64,000 nt of DNA from Microbacterium sulfonylureivorans (lineage in GTDB: Bacteria; Actinomycetota; Actinomycetes; Actinomycetales; Microbacteriaceae), in contig NZ_RJAD01000001.1 in NCBI RefSeq assembly GCF_003999995.1, positions 930,001 to 994,000 on the forward strand, given 5' to 3'. The position numbers and the translations under genes are program-made. The notes beneath the pieces were generated by a model. That model was not told the origin of the DNA, made no database searches, and worked only from the letters and a program-made list of their open reading frames with translations. Position 1 is the stretch's first letter. Every line of letters begins with the position of its first letter. Of this stretch, positions 24,067 to 33,493 are shown in pieces.

Positions 24067-27000
24067 TCAGCAGGTGAACGCGTCGTGGGCGACGGCCCAC
24101 TCCTCGGTCACGGTCTCGCCGTCGACGTCTCCGCTCACGGTGACCTCGAAGGCGCCCGCCGGCACGACCTTCACGCGGGTGGAGAAGGCCTGCGAGACCT
24201 TCGCCCCGGCCGGGATCGTCGCGAACGTCTTCGACCCGTAGGCCGACTCCAGTCCGACGCGCACCGGCTCGTCGCCGTCGTTGGCCACCGTGGCGACCAG
24301 CGTCGACTTGCCGGCGATGCAGCGGTTCGCGATCGTCACCTCGACATCGAACGAGTCGGGAGCGCCGGCGACCTCGAACACCTGCCACTCCTTGATGCCG
24401 ACGCTGCCCTGGCCCTCGACGGTGCCCTGCGGCTCGAGCTGAAGGCGCAGGCCGGACGTGGTCACGGGCTCGAAGGCGACGATGTTGAACTCGTCGAGCT
24501 CGACGCCGTACTCGGAAGTGGCGACGACGTCGACCCATTCGCCGGTCTCGTCGCGGTACTGGGCCGTCCAGTCGTGCGGCACCGCGATGCCCACACCGCC
24601 GGCGTCGAGGTTGTGGATGAAGTACGCGCCGAGCTCGTCGATCGTCACCGGCTCGGTCCAGTCGTACTGGACCCACTGATCGGTGACCTGCGGCCAAGCG
24701 CCCCAGACGTTGACGTTGTCGTTCGGGTTGACGTCTCCCGACGAGGTCGGGGCGACGTCGTCGTTGAGTCCGTCGACGGAGTTCCATCCGGCGGTCACCG
24801 ACGCGGTCGGCGTCGCGAGGAGGGCGACGTTGCGACGGTGCTCGCCGTTCGACGCGGGCACCTCGACGCTCTCGACGGCGGACACGTTGCCCGCGTCGTC
24901 GGTCGCGCGGAGGTGGACCGTGGTCTCCTCGAGCCCGACGAGGATGGTGCCGCTGTACGCGGTCCACTCCTCGGCGTCGTCGACCCGGTATTCGAGGCCG
25001 TCCACCCCCGACCCTGCGTCGGCGGCGGTCGCCTTGACCGTGCGCGCGACGGGGTCGGACACCGGCGCGAGCGTCGGAGCGGTGGCATCGATCTTGAACG
25101 CCGTCTCGACCACGGGGGACACGTTGCCCGCGTCATCCGTCGCCCGCGCCCGCACCGTGTGCGCGCCGTCGGCCGTCACGGCGACCGCGGCGGTGTACGC
25201 CGTCCACGCGCCTCCGTCGACCGAGAGCTCGATCGACGGCGACGTGTCGCGGTTGTCGGTCGCCGTGGCGCTGACCTGCACGGCTGCCGTGTGCCAGCCG
25301 CTCGCCGGGGCCGCCGGGGCGAACGAGAGGTTCGCGACCGGTGCGGTCGTGTCCGGTCCTCCCCCGCCCCCCTCGCCGACCGTGACGGTCGCCGTCGCGG
25401 CCTTGGTGCCCGCGATCGCGCTCTGCACGGTGCCGGCGACGGTGAACTCGCCGTCGGTGGCGTAGTCCGCGGCATCCACCGCCTCCCACTCCACCGGCAG
25501 GTCCTCACGCGAGCCGTCGTTGTAGAGCACGCCGACCGTGTCGGGCAGCTGAGGGGCGACACCCGTCGGGGTCTTCGCCCCGACCGCGTCGACCGAGTTG
25601 ATCTGGCCGGGTGCCGTGGCACGCACCCACACCGATGCCCGAGCCGGCACGGGAGAGCCCGCGACGATGCCCACGACGTCGAAGGTGCCTTCCGTGGCCA
25701 CCTGCTCCCCGTCGATCGGGCCCCACGCGACGAGCTCGGACGAGCGGCTGCCGTCCGCGAAGATCGCGTCGACCCGCTCAGGCAGCGTCGGGACGACCCC
25801 GACTCCGGTCCGCAAGTCGATGGGCTCGATGCCGGTCGGAGCCTCGGCGAACACGCGCCACTCGCTCACGGCCACGCCGGCGTACGGCTCGGCGCCCGTG
25901 CCGGGGCCCGCCGCGCTGAGCACGAGGCGCAGACGCGTCGTGGTCACCGGGTCGAACGACGTGACGTTCGTCGCGTCGCGCGCGACGCCGTACTGGTCGG
26001 CGCCGGTCACGTCGACCCACGTCGTGCCGTTCCAGTACTGCGCCTTCCACGACGTGGGGATGTTCACGCCCGCGCCGGAGGTGGCGCTGGTCTGGTCGGC
26101 CCAGAACGCGACCTCGGTGCTGTCCACCCGCACGGGCGTCGGCCACTGGTACTGGATCCACCGGGTCGCCGGACGCGAGCCCGACCACGTTCCCCACAGG
26201 TCGGTCTGCTGACCGCCCGAGTGCAGCACGCGACCGTCGTTGACGGCGTTGACGTTGTTCCAGCCGGCCGTGTACTCGGCGGTGGGCGTGGCCCCCGAGG
26301 CGACGTTGGTGCCCTGGGTCGCGACCGAGCCGGAGACCGTGACGTCCTTCGAGCTGGTGAGCTCGCCGTCGGTCGAGGTCAGGCGCAGCACGTACTGCCC
26401 CGCAGCCGTGAACCGGGCGACGGTCGACGGCGACGTCGGGGCGTCGAACAGCGCCAGCCCGCCGGCCGGTGCCGACACGACGCTCCACTCCGACGCGAGG
26501 GTTCCGGCGGGGAGGCCGTCGTCCTTGGCCGTGCCGACGAGGTCGGCCTGGCCGGGGATCGCGACACCGGGCTTCAGCCACGCGTCGACCTGCGGCGCCT
26601 GGTTCGTGCTCGCCGGCGCCTCGACGCCCGTGCGGAAGACCTGCACCTCCTTGACGCCGGTCTTGAACCCGGCGGCGTGGGTCACCGTGAGCCGCACGGC
26701 GTCGCCGGTGACCTCGGGGAACTGGATGTGGTTGAGGTTGCCGCGCGGGTACACCGGCGTCCGTGCCTGCGAGGGCACCGGATGCCACTGCCCGCCCGAG
26801 CGGTACTCGACGGCGTACATCGACGGCTCGGCATAGCCGGCCACGGTCGCCGACGACGACGTCTTGTAGAAGAACGCCCGCACGTCGTCGAAGGTCTGCT
26901 CGCCGCCGAGGTCGATCGTGAGCGAGTCCTTGGCGTTCGGCGATCCCGCGGTCCCCCAGAAGGGCTCGTTGATCGTGTTGCCGTTGACGGCGGCCGCGGG

Positions 27001-29574
27001 GGCGCGGCCGCTCGCCGAGTGCGTGGCCGTCACGGCCTTGCCCGCGGCGAGGTTCGCGCTGCCGGTGCTCTGGTCCGCGACATCCGCCCCCGCCTTGGCG
27101 AACAGGTCGACGACCGGCGCGTCGTTGCCGAAGCGCACGTCCTGCGGCGCCTGCACCGATGCGGTCGTGGCGGTGGTGACGGTCAGGCTGTCCTCGGTCT
27201 CCACCTCGCCCGTCGCGGGGTCGTAGACGACCTTGCCGAGGCCGTCGACCGTGAACGCCAGCTCACCGTCGAGGAAGACCGAGTAGCCCTCGGGCACATC
27301 GTCGCCGTAGTGGCGCTCGCCGCCCGGCTCATCCCATGTGACCGTCAGGTCCTTGTCGCGGTAGCGGATGTTGTTCGCGGTGAAGTGGTCCCAGTCGATG
27401 TCGATCGGGTCGAGCTCGATCTTCGCATCGCTGCGCGGGCGCAGGCCCATCGCGTCCTCGATCATGGTGAAGTTCGTCGCCCCGAGGATCGTGTGGTGGA
27501 TCCACGACCGGTAGCCGATCCGCTGCGGGTCGGCCGAGCCGTCCGACCAGAACTCGTTCTGGTCGGGCAGGCGGTTGTCGCCGCCGTTCTGGTAGTGCGC
27601 CCACGCGTTCCAATAGAGGAGCTTCTTGTACCATTCCTCGTCGATCGCGTCGGTCGGGTAGTCGCGCAGCACGCTCGAGAGCATGCGGAACGTCACCGTC
27701 GAGTTGATGATCGAGAAGTTGTTGCTGCCTGGGTCGCCCTCGGCCGCGGCCTCGGCCTTGTCGGCCTGGTTCGCGGTGTAGAAGGGGAAGATCGGGTACT
27801 CCTTGTCGTCGGCCCAGAGGCGCAGCGCGTCGACGTAGTCGTCGTCGTAGTCCGCGTCGCCCGGCTTCGGCATCAGGCCGACCGTGTACGGGTAGTAGTT
27901 GTTGATCTCCTTCCACGGCACGTGCTCGCCGTTGTCGGCCATCGCGTGCTCGAGGAGGTTGTCGTCGGCGTTCCAGAGCACATCGACGACCTGCTCCTTG
28001 ATGTTCTGCGCGAACGCATCCATCTCGTCGGCCTTCGCCTCGTTGCCCGCCACGCGGTACGCCTCCGCGGACGCCTTCGCGTTGGAGTAGAGGTAGGCGT
28101 TCTCGGCCCGGTCCATGTTGCCCGCGCGCCAGTCGAACGACACCGCGTCGGCGTCGTTGCCGGTCATCGCGCCCCAGCTGTACTCGATGAGGCCGTTGTC
28201 GTTGAAGTCGTACGCGTCGACGAGGCCCTCGACGTCGAACTCGGCGTACTCGGCGAGGTTCTCGGCGATCGCCGTCGGTCCGCCGTGCAGCTGGTACGAC
28301 CGCCACGCGGCCTCCGAGATGTACTGCGTATAGCTGTTCGACCAGTTCGCCGGATCGCCGGGGTTGTCGGTGAACTTGTAGCTCTTCGACGTCTCGCCCG
28401 CCGACACCCACGGGCCGTACGAGTAGATCGGGTCACGGAAGTACTTGAGGTCGTCGATGAACATGCCGGTCGTCAGGACGATGGCGTTGTTGTAGCCGAG
28501 CACGCCCTCCATCGACGTCGGGAACTGGTAGTCGTTGCCCGGGATGTCGGCGTCGAGGTAGTTGAAACGCATGAGCCACCAGCGGTAGAACAGCGTCTTG
28601 TCGATGTTGTCCTCGGGGGTGTCGAGGTAGGGCACGTTGTCGGCCCACCACTGGTTGTACGCGGCGACGTGGGTCGCGTACGCCGCGCCGGGGGTGGCCG
28701 CACGGTACGCGTCGTACTCGGTGCGGGATGCCGGGATCTCGGTGGTGACGAGACCGAGCTGCACCTTGGCCGTGACGCTGCCGCCGGCGGGCACGCTGAC
28801 CGTGCGCGCGAGGGATCCGGCGTCGGGGGTGAAGCCGTCGCCGGAGAAGCGCGGGAACAGGGTGGTGAGGTTGTTGAGCGCCGAGACGGTGCCGGTGAGC
28901 TCGGTGCCGGCGACGGTCGTCGCATAGGGCGAGGCGGCGCGCAGCGTCACGGTCTGCGCCGCCCCGGTCGCCTTGACCTCGAGGTTCGTCACGAGCACGT
29001 TGGCGTCGGTGATGAACTTCGTCTGCACGATCTCGAGGCCGCTCGCGGCGTTGCGGTGGACGCTCCGCCAGTAGCTCGGCGTCTGCTTGCGCTGCGCGGT
29101 GTCCTCGGTGAGGGCGACGGTGGAGCCGCCGACCTGGGCCGTGATCGTGTACCCGCCGCGGTTGTCGATCGACTCCCAGTAGGCGAGCTGGCCCTGGAAG
29201 CCGAGGGTGCCGGGCGTGTGGGTCTTCATGAACGCGGCCCGGCCGCGCGAGAAGAGCCACTGGTTGGTGTCGTCGAAGCTTCCGGCGGTGCCCGTGCGTG
29301 CGAGCATCCCGTCGATCCAGAAGTCCTTCGCAGGGCTCACGCCGGCGCCGCCCGCGATGTCGGCGTCGTAGATCTTCTGCAGCTGGTTTCCCGGCGTGTA
29401 CGTCACGCCGGTGCTCGGCACCGGTGTCGCACTGCCGGTGAACGTCGGGTAGCCGATGTCGGCGTTGTCGGCATACGCCGGGGTCGTCACGAGCAGCGAG
29501 CTGCCGATGACGGCGGCAGCTCCCACGGCTGCCACGGTCGCCCGTGTTCGGGTTCGGGTGTTGGTCCAGTCCAC
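24067..29574 (-). CDS. Giant secreted multidomain hydrolase, (alpha/alpha)6 type
   Basis: About 1835 aa from GTG 29574, favoured over GTG 29595 because AGAGGA lies 8 nt upstream of it. The signal peptide ends about AYA. Residues about 35-735 read as an (alpha/alpha)6-barrel hydrolase of the GH63/MGH1-like clan (TLFYRWWLMRFNYL, PTSMEGVLGYNNAIVLTTGM, YDFNDNGLIEYSWGAM); I cannot fix the family or the catalytic acids. Then follow a discoidin-like domain, a PKD-type domain, a second discoidin, two Ig-like domains, two OmpL47-like repeats (TDDAGNVS motifs), a third discoidin and the shared C-terminal module (RCIAGK, AYGSKTFA, FSTR, final Cys). The operator match at 29632-29643 links it to the GH30 gene. 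It probably acts on the same extracellular plant polymer. Confidence 0.8.
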   Translation of the reverse strand: MDWTNTRTRTRATVAAVGAAAVIGSSLLVTTPAYADNADIGYPTFTGSATPVPSTGVTYTPGNQLQKIYDADIAGGAGVSPAKDFWIDGMLARTGTAGSFDDTNQWLFSRGRAAFMKTHTPGTLGFQGQLAYWESIDNRGGYTITAQVGGSTVALTEDTAQRKQTPSYWRSVHRNAASGLEIVQTKFITDANVLVTNLEVKATGAAQTVTLRAASPYATTVAGTELTGTVSALNNLTTLFPRFSGDGFTPDAGSLARTVSVPAGGSVTAKVQLGLVTTEIPASRTEYDAYRAATPGAAYATHVAAYNQWWADNVPYLDTPEDNIDKTLFYRWWLMRFNYLDADIPGNDYQFPTSMEGVLGYNNAIVLTTGMFIDDLKYFRDPIYSYGPWVSAGETSKSYKFTDNPGDPANWSNSYTQYISEAAWRSYQLHGGPTAIAENLAEYAEFDVEGLVDAYDFNDNGLIEYSWGAMTGNDADAVSFDWRAGNMDRAENAYLYSNAKASAEAYRVAGNEAKADEMDAFAQNIKEQVVDVLWNADDNLLEHAMADNGEHVPWKEINNYYPYTVGLMPKPGDADYDDDYVDALRLWADDKEYPIFPFYTANQADKAEAAAEGDPGSNNFSIINSTVTFRMLSSVLRDYPTDAIDEEWYKKLLYWNAWAHYQNGGDNRLPDQNEFWSDGSADPQRIGYRSWIHHTILGATNFTMIEDAMGLRPRSDAKIELDPIDIDWDHFTANNIRYRDKDLTVTWDEPGGERHYGDDVPEGYSVFLDGELAFTVDGLGKVVYDPATGEVETEDSLTVTTATTASVQAPQDVRFGNDAPVVDLFAKAGADVADQSTGSANLAAGKAVTATHSASGRAPAAAVNGNTINEPFWGTAGSPNAKDSLTIDLGGEQTFDDVRAFFYKTSSSATVAGYAEPSMYAVEYRSGGQWHPVPSQARTPVYPRGNLNHIQFPEVTGDAVRLTVTHAAGFKTGVKEVQVFRTGVEAPASTNQAPQVDAWLKPGVAIPGQADLVGTAKDDGLPAGTLASEWSVVSAPAGGLALFDAPTSPSTVARFTAAGQYVLRLTSTDGELTSSKDVTVSGSVATQGTNVASGATPTAEYTAGWNNVNAVNDGRVLHSGGQQTDLWGTWSGSRPATRWIQYQWPTPVRVDSTEVAFWADQTSATSGAGVNIPTSWKAQYWNGTTWVDVTGADQYGVARDATNVTSFDPVTTTRLRLVLSAAGPGTGAEPYAGVAVSEWRVFAEAPTGIEPIDLRTGVGVVPTLPERVDAIFADGSRSSELVAWGPIDGEQVATEGTFDVVGIVAGSPVPARASVWVRATAPGQINSVDAVGAKTPTGVAPQLPDTVGVLYNDGSREDLPVEWEAVDAADYATDGEFTVAGTVQSAIAGTKAATATVTVGEGGGGGPDTTAPVANLSFAPAAPASGWHTAAVQVSATATDNRDTSPSIELSVDGGAWTAYTAAVAVTADGAHTVRARATDDAGNVSPVVETAFKIDATAPTLAPVSDPVARTVKATAADAGSGVDGLEYRVDDAEEWTAYSGTILVGLEETTVHLRATDDAGNVSAVESVEVPASNGEHRRNVALLATPTASVTAGWNSVDGLNDDVAPTSSGDVNPNDNVNVWGAWPQVTDQWVQYDWTEPVTIDELGAYFIHNLDAGGVGIAVPHDWTAQYRDETGEWVDVVATSEYGVELDEFNIVAFEPVTTSGLRLQLEPQGTVEGQGSVGIKEWQVFEVAGAPDSFDVEVTIANRCIAGKSTLVATVANDGDEPVRVGLESAYGSKTFATIPAGAKVSQAFSTRVKVVPAGAFEVTVSGDVDGETVTEEWAVAHDAFTC

Positions 29575-29631
29575 GTCGCCTGTCCTCTCACGCACCGCTC
29601 GTCCGCGAGCGATGTCACACGTGAGGTGGAC

Positions 29632-29643
29632 GTTATCGGTAAC
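29632..29643. promoter_or_regulatory. LacI-type operator upstream of giant hydrolase
   Basis: GTTATCGGTAAC fits the same GTTWNCGNWAAC pattern as the pair before the GH30 gene and lies 57 nt upstream of the chosen GTG start. Confidence 0.55.
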
Positions 29644-29661
29644 AGCGACGGGACCGCAACC

Positions 29662-29681
29662 GTTTTCGAAGTTTTCGAAAC
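29662..29681. promoter_or_regulatory. Direct GTTTTCGAA repeats in promoter region
   Basis: Two adjacent GTTTTCGAA units (29662-29670, 29671-29679), the second ending in a TTTCGAAA palindrome, lie 88 nt upstream of the giant hydrolase start. They could be further regulator sites; the binder is unknown. Confidence 0.35.
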
Positions 29682-29730
29682 CGCTCGCCCCTCCACCGGT
29701 TCTGCACCGGCGGCATCGTGGCCGGGAGCG

Positions 29731-31032
29731 CTACTCCGGAACGGTGCAGGTGGTCTGGGCAGCCGTCTGGCCAGCGATGTCGGACGGAAGGTCCACGCGG
29801 GTCTCCGGAGTCGTCGCTGCGGGCGTCTCGTCGGCCGAGCCGCCCTCCGCCGAGGCATCCGGGGTCGGCGACGGCGTGGCCGTCGGCTGGGCAGCCTCGC
29901 CGGTGACCTCGACCCCGAAGCCCTGGCTCGCCTCGCCCGTGAGCGTGATCGGCTGGTTCTCGCGGAGAGCGGTGAACAGGACGTCCGCGGCCTGAGTCAC
30001 CGGAAGCAGCAATTCGCCTTCGTAGCTCGACTCGTAATACGTGGGGTACTGCACGAACACGATGTCCTCGTACGGCACGTCCTTCACGGCCATCGCGATC
30101 TGGACCATCAGCGTCGGATTGGCGAGGGACTGGCTCAGCACGAGCTGCTCCTGCTGCACCTGGCTGACCGCCGTCGTCGCCAGTTTGAGCAGAACGCTCG
30201 GGTTGGCGAGCACGGCGTCGGACTGGAGCGTGCGCACCAAGGACGACATGAACTGCTGCTGGTTGGAGATGCGCCCCAGGTCGGACCCGTCGCCGATGCC
30301 ATGGCGGACGCGCAGGAACTGGAGCGCCTGCACGCCCTGGAGAGTGTGGGTGCCCGCGGTCAGGGAGAGCCCGGTGTGCTCATCCTTGATATCGCCGGCG
30401 ACGCAGACCTCGACGCCGCCGATGGCGTCGGACATGTTGATGACGCCGGTCCAGCGGATCGCGGCCGCGAAATCGATCTTGTCGCCGATGAGCGCCTCGA
30501 CGGTCCTCGCCGTGCACGCCAGCCCGCCGTACGAGTACGACGCGTTGATCTTCTGCGCGCTCATGGCCGAGTACTCGCCCCCGTCGGGGTTCGGGCACGC
30601 GGGGATCGGCACGATCATGTCGCGGGGGAAGGACACCACCGTGACGCGGCGCGGCTCGTCCGAGATGTGCACGAGCATCGTGACGTCGTTGCGCTCCCCC
30701 TCGGTGTCGCCGTTCTGGCACGCCGACGAGAGCGCCGCGTTCTGCCCGTCGCACGAATCCGTGCCCACCATGAGGAGGTTGACCCCGCCCTCGATCGCCC
30801 CCAGTGACGGCGGGATCTCCTCGTCCTCGTCGAGGACGACCGCGTTCGCGTTGAGCGAGTTCGCGGCGTCCCACACGCTGAAGACGGTCAGGCCCGCCGC
30901 GCTGACGCCGACGACGGCGACCGCGACCGCGAACATCGCGAGCAGGGCCATGATCGGATGCCGATCGCGCCGCGCCGCGTGGCGCGCGAGTGGTGCCTGC
31001 CCCCCTGCCCGGGGGCTCGTGCCGGCCGCCAT
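29731..31032 (-). CDS. LytR-CpsA-Psr (LCP) family cell-wall polymer ligase
   Basis: 433 aa. A short basic cytoplasmic part and one membrane helix (about 28-50) precede the extracellular LCP domain: GGVNLLMVGTDSC, NDVTMLVHIS, VTVVSFPRDMIV, KINASYSYGG, and LQFLRVRHGIGDGSDLGRI with the phosphate-binding Arg/Asp residues. The tail from about 370 is Pro/Thr/Ala-rich. LCP enzymes attach polyprenyl-linked glycopolymers to peptidoglycan. Its ATG overlaps the stop of the LCP paralogue upstream by one base, so the pair is translationally coupled. Confidence 0.93.
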   Translation of the reverse strand: MAAGTSPRAGGQAPLARHAARRDRHPIMALLAMFAVAVAVVGVSAAGLTVFSVWDAANSLNANAVVLDEDEEIPPSLGAIEGGVNLLMVGTDSCDGQNAALSSACQNGDTEGERNDVTMLVHISDEPRRVTVVSFPRDMIVPIPACPNPDGGEYSAMSAQKINASYSYGGLACTARTVEALIGDKIDFAAAIRWTGVINMSDAIGGVEVCVAGDIKDEHTGLSLTAGTHTLQGVQALQFLRVRHGIGDGSDLGRISNQQQFMSSLVRTLQSDAVLANPSVLLKLATTAVSQVQQEQLVLSQSLANPTLMVQIAMAVKDVPYEDIVFVQYPTYYESSYEGELLLPVTQAADVLFTALRENQPITLTGEASQGFGVEVTGEAAQPTATPSPTPDASAEGGSADETPAATTPETRVDLPSDIAGQTAAQTTCTVPE

Positions 31033-32315
31033 CAGCCGTCGGCCCTCACGTTTCCGGCCGAGCAGGTGCGATCGGCCGCCGACGTCCCCGGGATCGAGTC
31101 GGGGAGCTCCACCGCTTCCTCGGTCGGAGCAGGCGTCTCGGTCGACCCCGGCGTCGGCGTCGCGACGGGGGTGGAGGTCGCGGCAGGGTCCGGCTCAGCT
31201 GTGATCACGCCGCCGCCCAGGTTGGCGTCGTTGGTCACCTGGATCGGCTCGTTCGCGGCGAGCGCCGCCCACAGGGCATCGGCGGCCTCGTGATTGGGCA
31301 CGACGCGGTTGTCGTCGTAGGGGTCTTGATCGACCGGGTACTGCACGAAGACGATCTCCTCGAACGGGACGTTCTTGACGGCCAGGGCGATCTGGACCAT
31401 CGTCATCGGGTTCGCGAGCGACTCGCTCGGGGTGATGTTGTCGACGGCCGTCGTCGCGAGCTTGTAGAGCGTCGCGGGGTCGGACAGCACCTCTTCGCTC
31501 ACGAGCCGGCGGGCGAGGCTCGACATGTACTGCTGCTGGTTGCTGATGCGCGCGAGGTCGCTGCCGTTCTCCAGTCCGTACCGCGTGCGAAGGAACTGGA
31601 GCGCCTCGATGCCCTGGACGTTGCGCGGACCGGCCGGCCAGTCGATGCCGGTGTACGGGTCCTTGATGCCGCCGTTGCCGATGCACACATCGACACCGCC
31701 GATCGCGTCGGTGATGTTGATGACGTTGCCGAAGCTCACCTTGGCCGCGAAGGGGATGTTCTGCCCGCTGATCTCGGAGACGGTCTTGGTCACGCACGAC
31801 AGGCCGCCGTGGGCCCAGGCCTCGTTGATCTGTGTCTTGGAGGTCTCGCCGTTGACCGAGCCGTCCTCCGCGGTGCACGAGGGCAGCGGGATCATGAGGT
31901 CGCGAGGAAACGACACCACCGTCACACGGCGCGGGCTGTCGGAGATGTGCACCAGCATGTTCACGTCGTTGAGCTGTCCGCCGGCATCGGCGCCGGTGCA
32001 GCGGTCGCCGAAGTACTGCTTGAACTTCGGCTCGCACTCGTCTGTGCCGACGAGGAGCAGGTTCACCCCGCCCTCGATCGCGCCGATGTCGGGCGGGACC
32101 TCGCCCTGCCCCTCGAGTGCGACCGACTTGTCGGCGATGCTCGCGGTGAAGTCGTACGCCGCGTACGCGGCGACGCCGGCGCCCGATACCAGGACGACCG
32201 CCACCACCACGCCGACGATCTTGAGGATCAGCGAGAGCGGGTGCGGCGACGTCAGCTCACCGTGCCGCGCGACCGTGCGACGGCCGCGCCGCGCCGGCTT
32301 GGTCCTCTCGGTCAC
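31032..32315 (-). CDS. LCP family cell-wall polymer ligase (paralogue)
   Basis: 427 aa from GTG 32315, which has GAGAGGA upstream. The longer open frame to 32411 would run into tRNA-Ser(UGA) and is rejected. A basic N-terminus and one membrane helix (about 30-52) lead into the LCP domain: GGVNLLLVGTDEC, NDVNMLVHIS, VVSFPRDLMIPLP, and LQFLRTRYGLENGSDLARI. The Thr/Pro-rich tail ends near a Cys (DRTCSAGN), as its neighbour ends near TTCTVPE. It is the first gene of a two-gene LCP operon. Confidence 0.93.
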   Translation of the reverse strand: MTERTKPARRGRRTVARHGELTSPHPLSLILKIVGVVVAVVLVSGAGVAAYAAYDFTASIADKSVALEGQGEVPPDIGAIEGGVNLLLVGTDECEPKFKQYFGDRCTGADAGGQLNDVNMLVHISDSPRRVTVVSFPRDLMIPLPSCTAEDGSVNGETSKTQINEAWAHGGLSCVTKTVSEISGQNIPFAAKVSFGNVINITDAIGGVDVCIGNGGIKDPYTGIDWPAGPRNVQGIEALQFLRTRYGLENGSDLARISNQQQYMSSLARRLVSEEVLSDPATLYKLATTAVDNITPSESLANPMTMVQIALAVKNVPFEEIVFVQYPVDQDPYDDNRVVPNHEAADALWAALAANEPIQVTNDANLGGGVITAEPDPAATSTPVATPTPGSTETPAPTEEAVELPDSIPGTSAADRTCSAGNVRADG

Positions 32316-32369
32316 TCGCGTCCTCTCGGGGTGCTGACTCTCGGTTCGCCCCCCGGCTGACCATCTCTG

Positions 32370-32454
32370 CGGAGGGTGTGGGATTCGAACCCACGGGACA
32401 TTGCTGCCCACTGGTTTTCAAGACCAGGTCCATCGGCCGCTCGGACAACCCTCC
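32370..32454 (-). tRNA. tRNA-Ser(UGA)
   Basis: 85 nt on the minus strand. Acceptor GGAGGGT pairs with ACCCTCC, the anticodon loop CTTGAAA carries TGA, a long variable arm is present, and the T-arm is GTGGG-TTCGAAT-CCCAC. Discriminator G; CCA not encoded. It lies near serS and upstream of the LCP pair. Confidence 0.96.
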
Positions 32455-32584
32455 CGACCGATCTCACCCTTGCGGGAGGCATCCGTCGACAGTCGTCGAG
32501 TCTAACCGACAGCACTGTCGGCGATTCTTCCAGGAGCGCCTGTGGAAGCTCTGAAAGGCGCTCCGGATGCCGCGACCCGGCGCG

Positions 32585-33493
32585 CTAGAGAGTGCGGAGG
32601 ACCGCGGCCACGCCGCCGGCCTCGACCGAGGTCGTGGTCTCGCCCGCGGCATCCCGCACCTCCTGCGGGCCCTGCTCCATCGCCACCGCGCGGCCGCCGT
32701 TCTCCAGCGCCCAGCGGAACATGCCGACGTCGTTGCGGCCGTCGCCGATGACGAGCACGTGGGCGGGGTCGAAGCCGAGCGCCGTGCGCACGCGCTCGAG
32801 GCCGGTGCTCTTGTCGACGCCCTGGGGCGCGATGTCGAGCCACGCGGTCCAGCCGACGGCGTACGACACCTGGTTGAGCCCGATGCGGGCGACCAGCTCG
32901 ACGAAGTCCTTCTCGCCCTGCTCGGGCGCCACGACGACGATGCGGCAGACCCGCTGCGCCGCGAGCTCCTCGAAGGCGACGCGGCGCGCGTGCACGAGGT
33001 TCCAGTCCTCGAGGTACTCGGTGTAGAGCCGCTGCCCGTCGGGGAGCTCGACCAGGTAGCGCGCGTCGGGGAGGTGCTCGCGGAGCAGCGTGAGCACCTC
33101 CTCGGGGTCGAAGGTCTCGACGTGCACCCGCTCGTACTGCAGGTCGTCCGCCTCGATGCGCTTCAGCACGACCGCGCCGTTGGAGCACACGACGTACTCT
33201 GGCGCGATGCCGAGGACGCGCAGGATGCCGCGCGTGCCCTCCCAGCTGCGTCCGGTCGCGATCATGACCTCGTGGCCGGCGCGCTGGGCGTGCTCGACCG
33301 CTTCGACGACGCCCGGGCTGAGCGACTCGTCCTCGAGGATCACCGTGCCGTCGATGTCGAGCACGATGAGGAGGCGGTCGGTCGCGACGGACGGGTCCTC
33401 GGTGTCGCGGGCGACCCGCTCGACGAGCTTGGCGGCCTTCTTCGGCTTGACGACCTTGATGGAGCCGGTCGCGGGCAAGTGGGCCTCGGTCAC
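32585..33493 (-). CDS. HAD-superfamily (Cof-type) phosphatase
   Basis: 302 aa from GTG 33493, which overlaps the serS stop by 3 nt (GTGA). A basic 45-residue lead is followed by HAD motif I (VLDIDGTV), motif II (IATGRSWEG), a type IIB cap (about 110-210) and motifs III/IV (DKSTGLERV, then [12 protein letters not shown]). Such enzymes dephosphorylate sugar phosphates or nucleotides; the substrate is unknown. Coupling to serS is common in actinobacteria. Confidence 0.9.
   Translation of the reverse strand: MTEAHLPATGSIKVVKPKKAAKLVERVARDTEDPSVATDRLLIVLDIDGTVILEDESLSPGVVEAVEHAQRAGHEVMIATGRSWEGTRGILRVLGIAPEYVVCSNGAVVLKRIEADDLQYERVHVETFDPEEVLTLLREHLPDARYLVELPDGQRLYTEYLEDWNLVHARRVAFEELAAQRVCRIVVVAPEQGEKDFVELVARIGLNQVSYAVGWTAWLDIAPQGVDKSTGLERVRTALGFDPAHVLVIGDGRNDVGMFRWALENGGRAVAMEQGPQEVRDAAGETTTSVEAGGVAAVLRTL

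Noticed and set aside
23050..30807. A 2585-codon open frame on the plus strand
   Set aside because: It is the antisense shadow of GH43, the 194-aa gene, the giant hydrolase and an LCP gene. Its translation is Arg/Val/Asp-rich low complexity with no domain or signal, as expected in very GC-rich DNA.
31032..32411. LCP gene start at 32411
   Set aside because: It would overlap tRNA-Ser(UGA); GTG 32315 has a proper ribosome-binding site.
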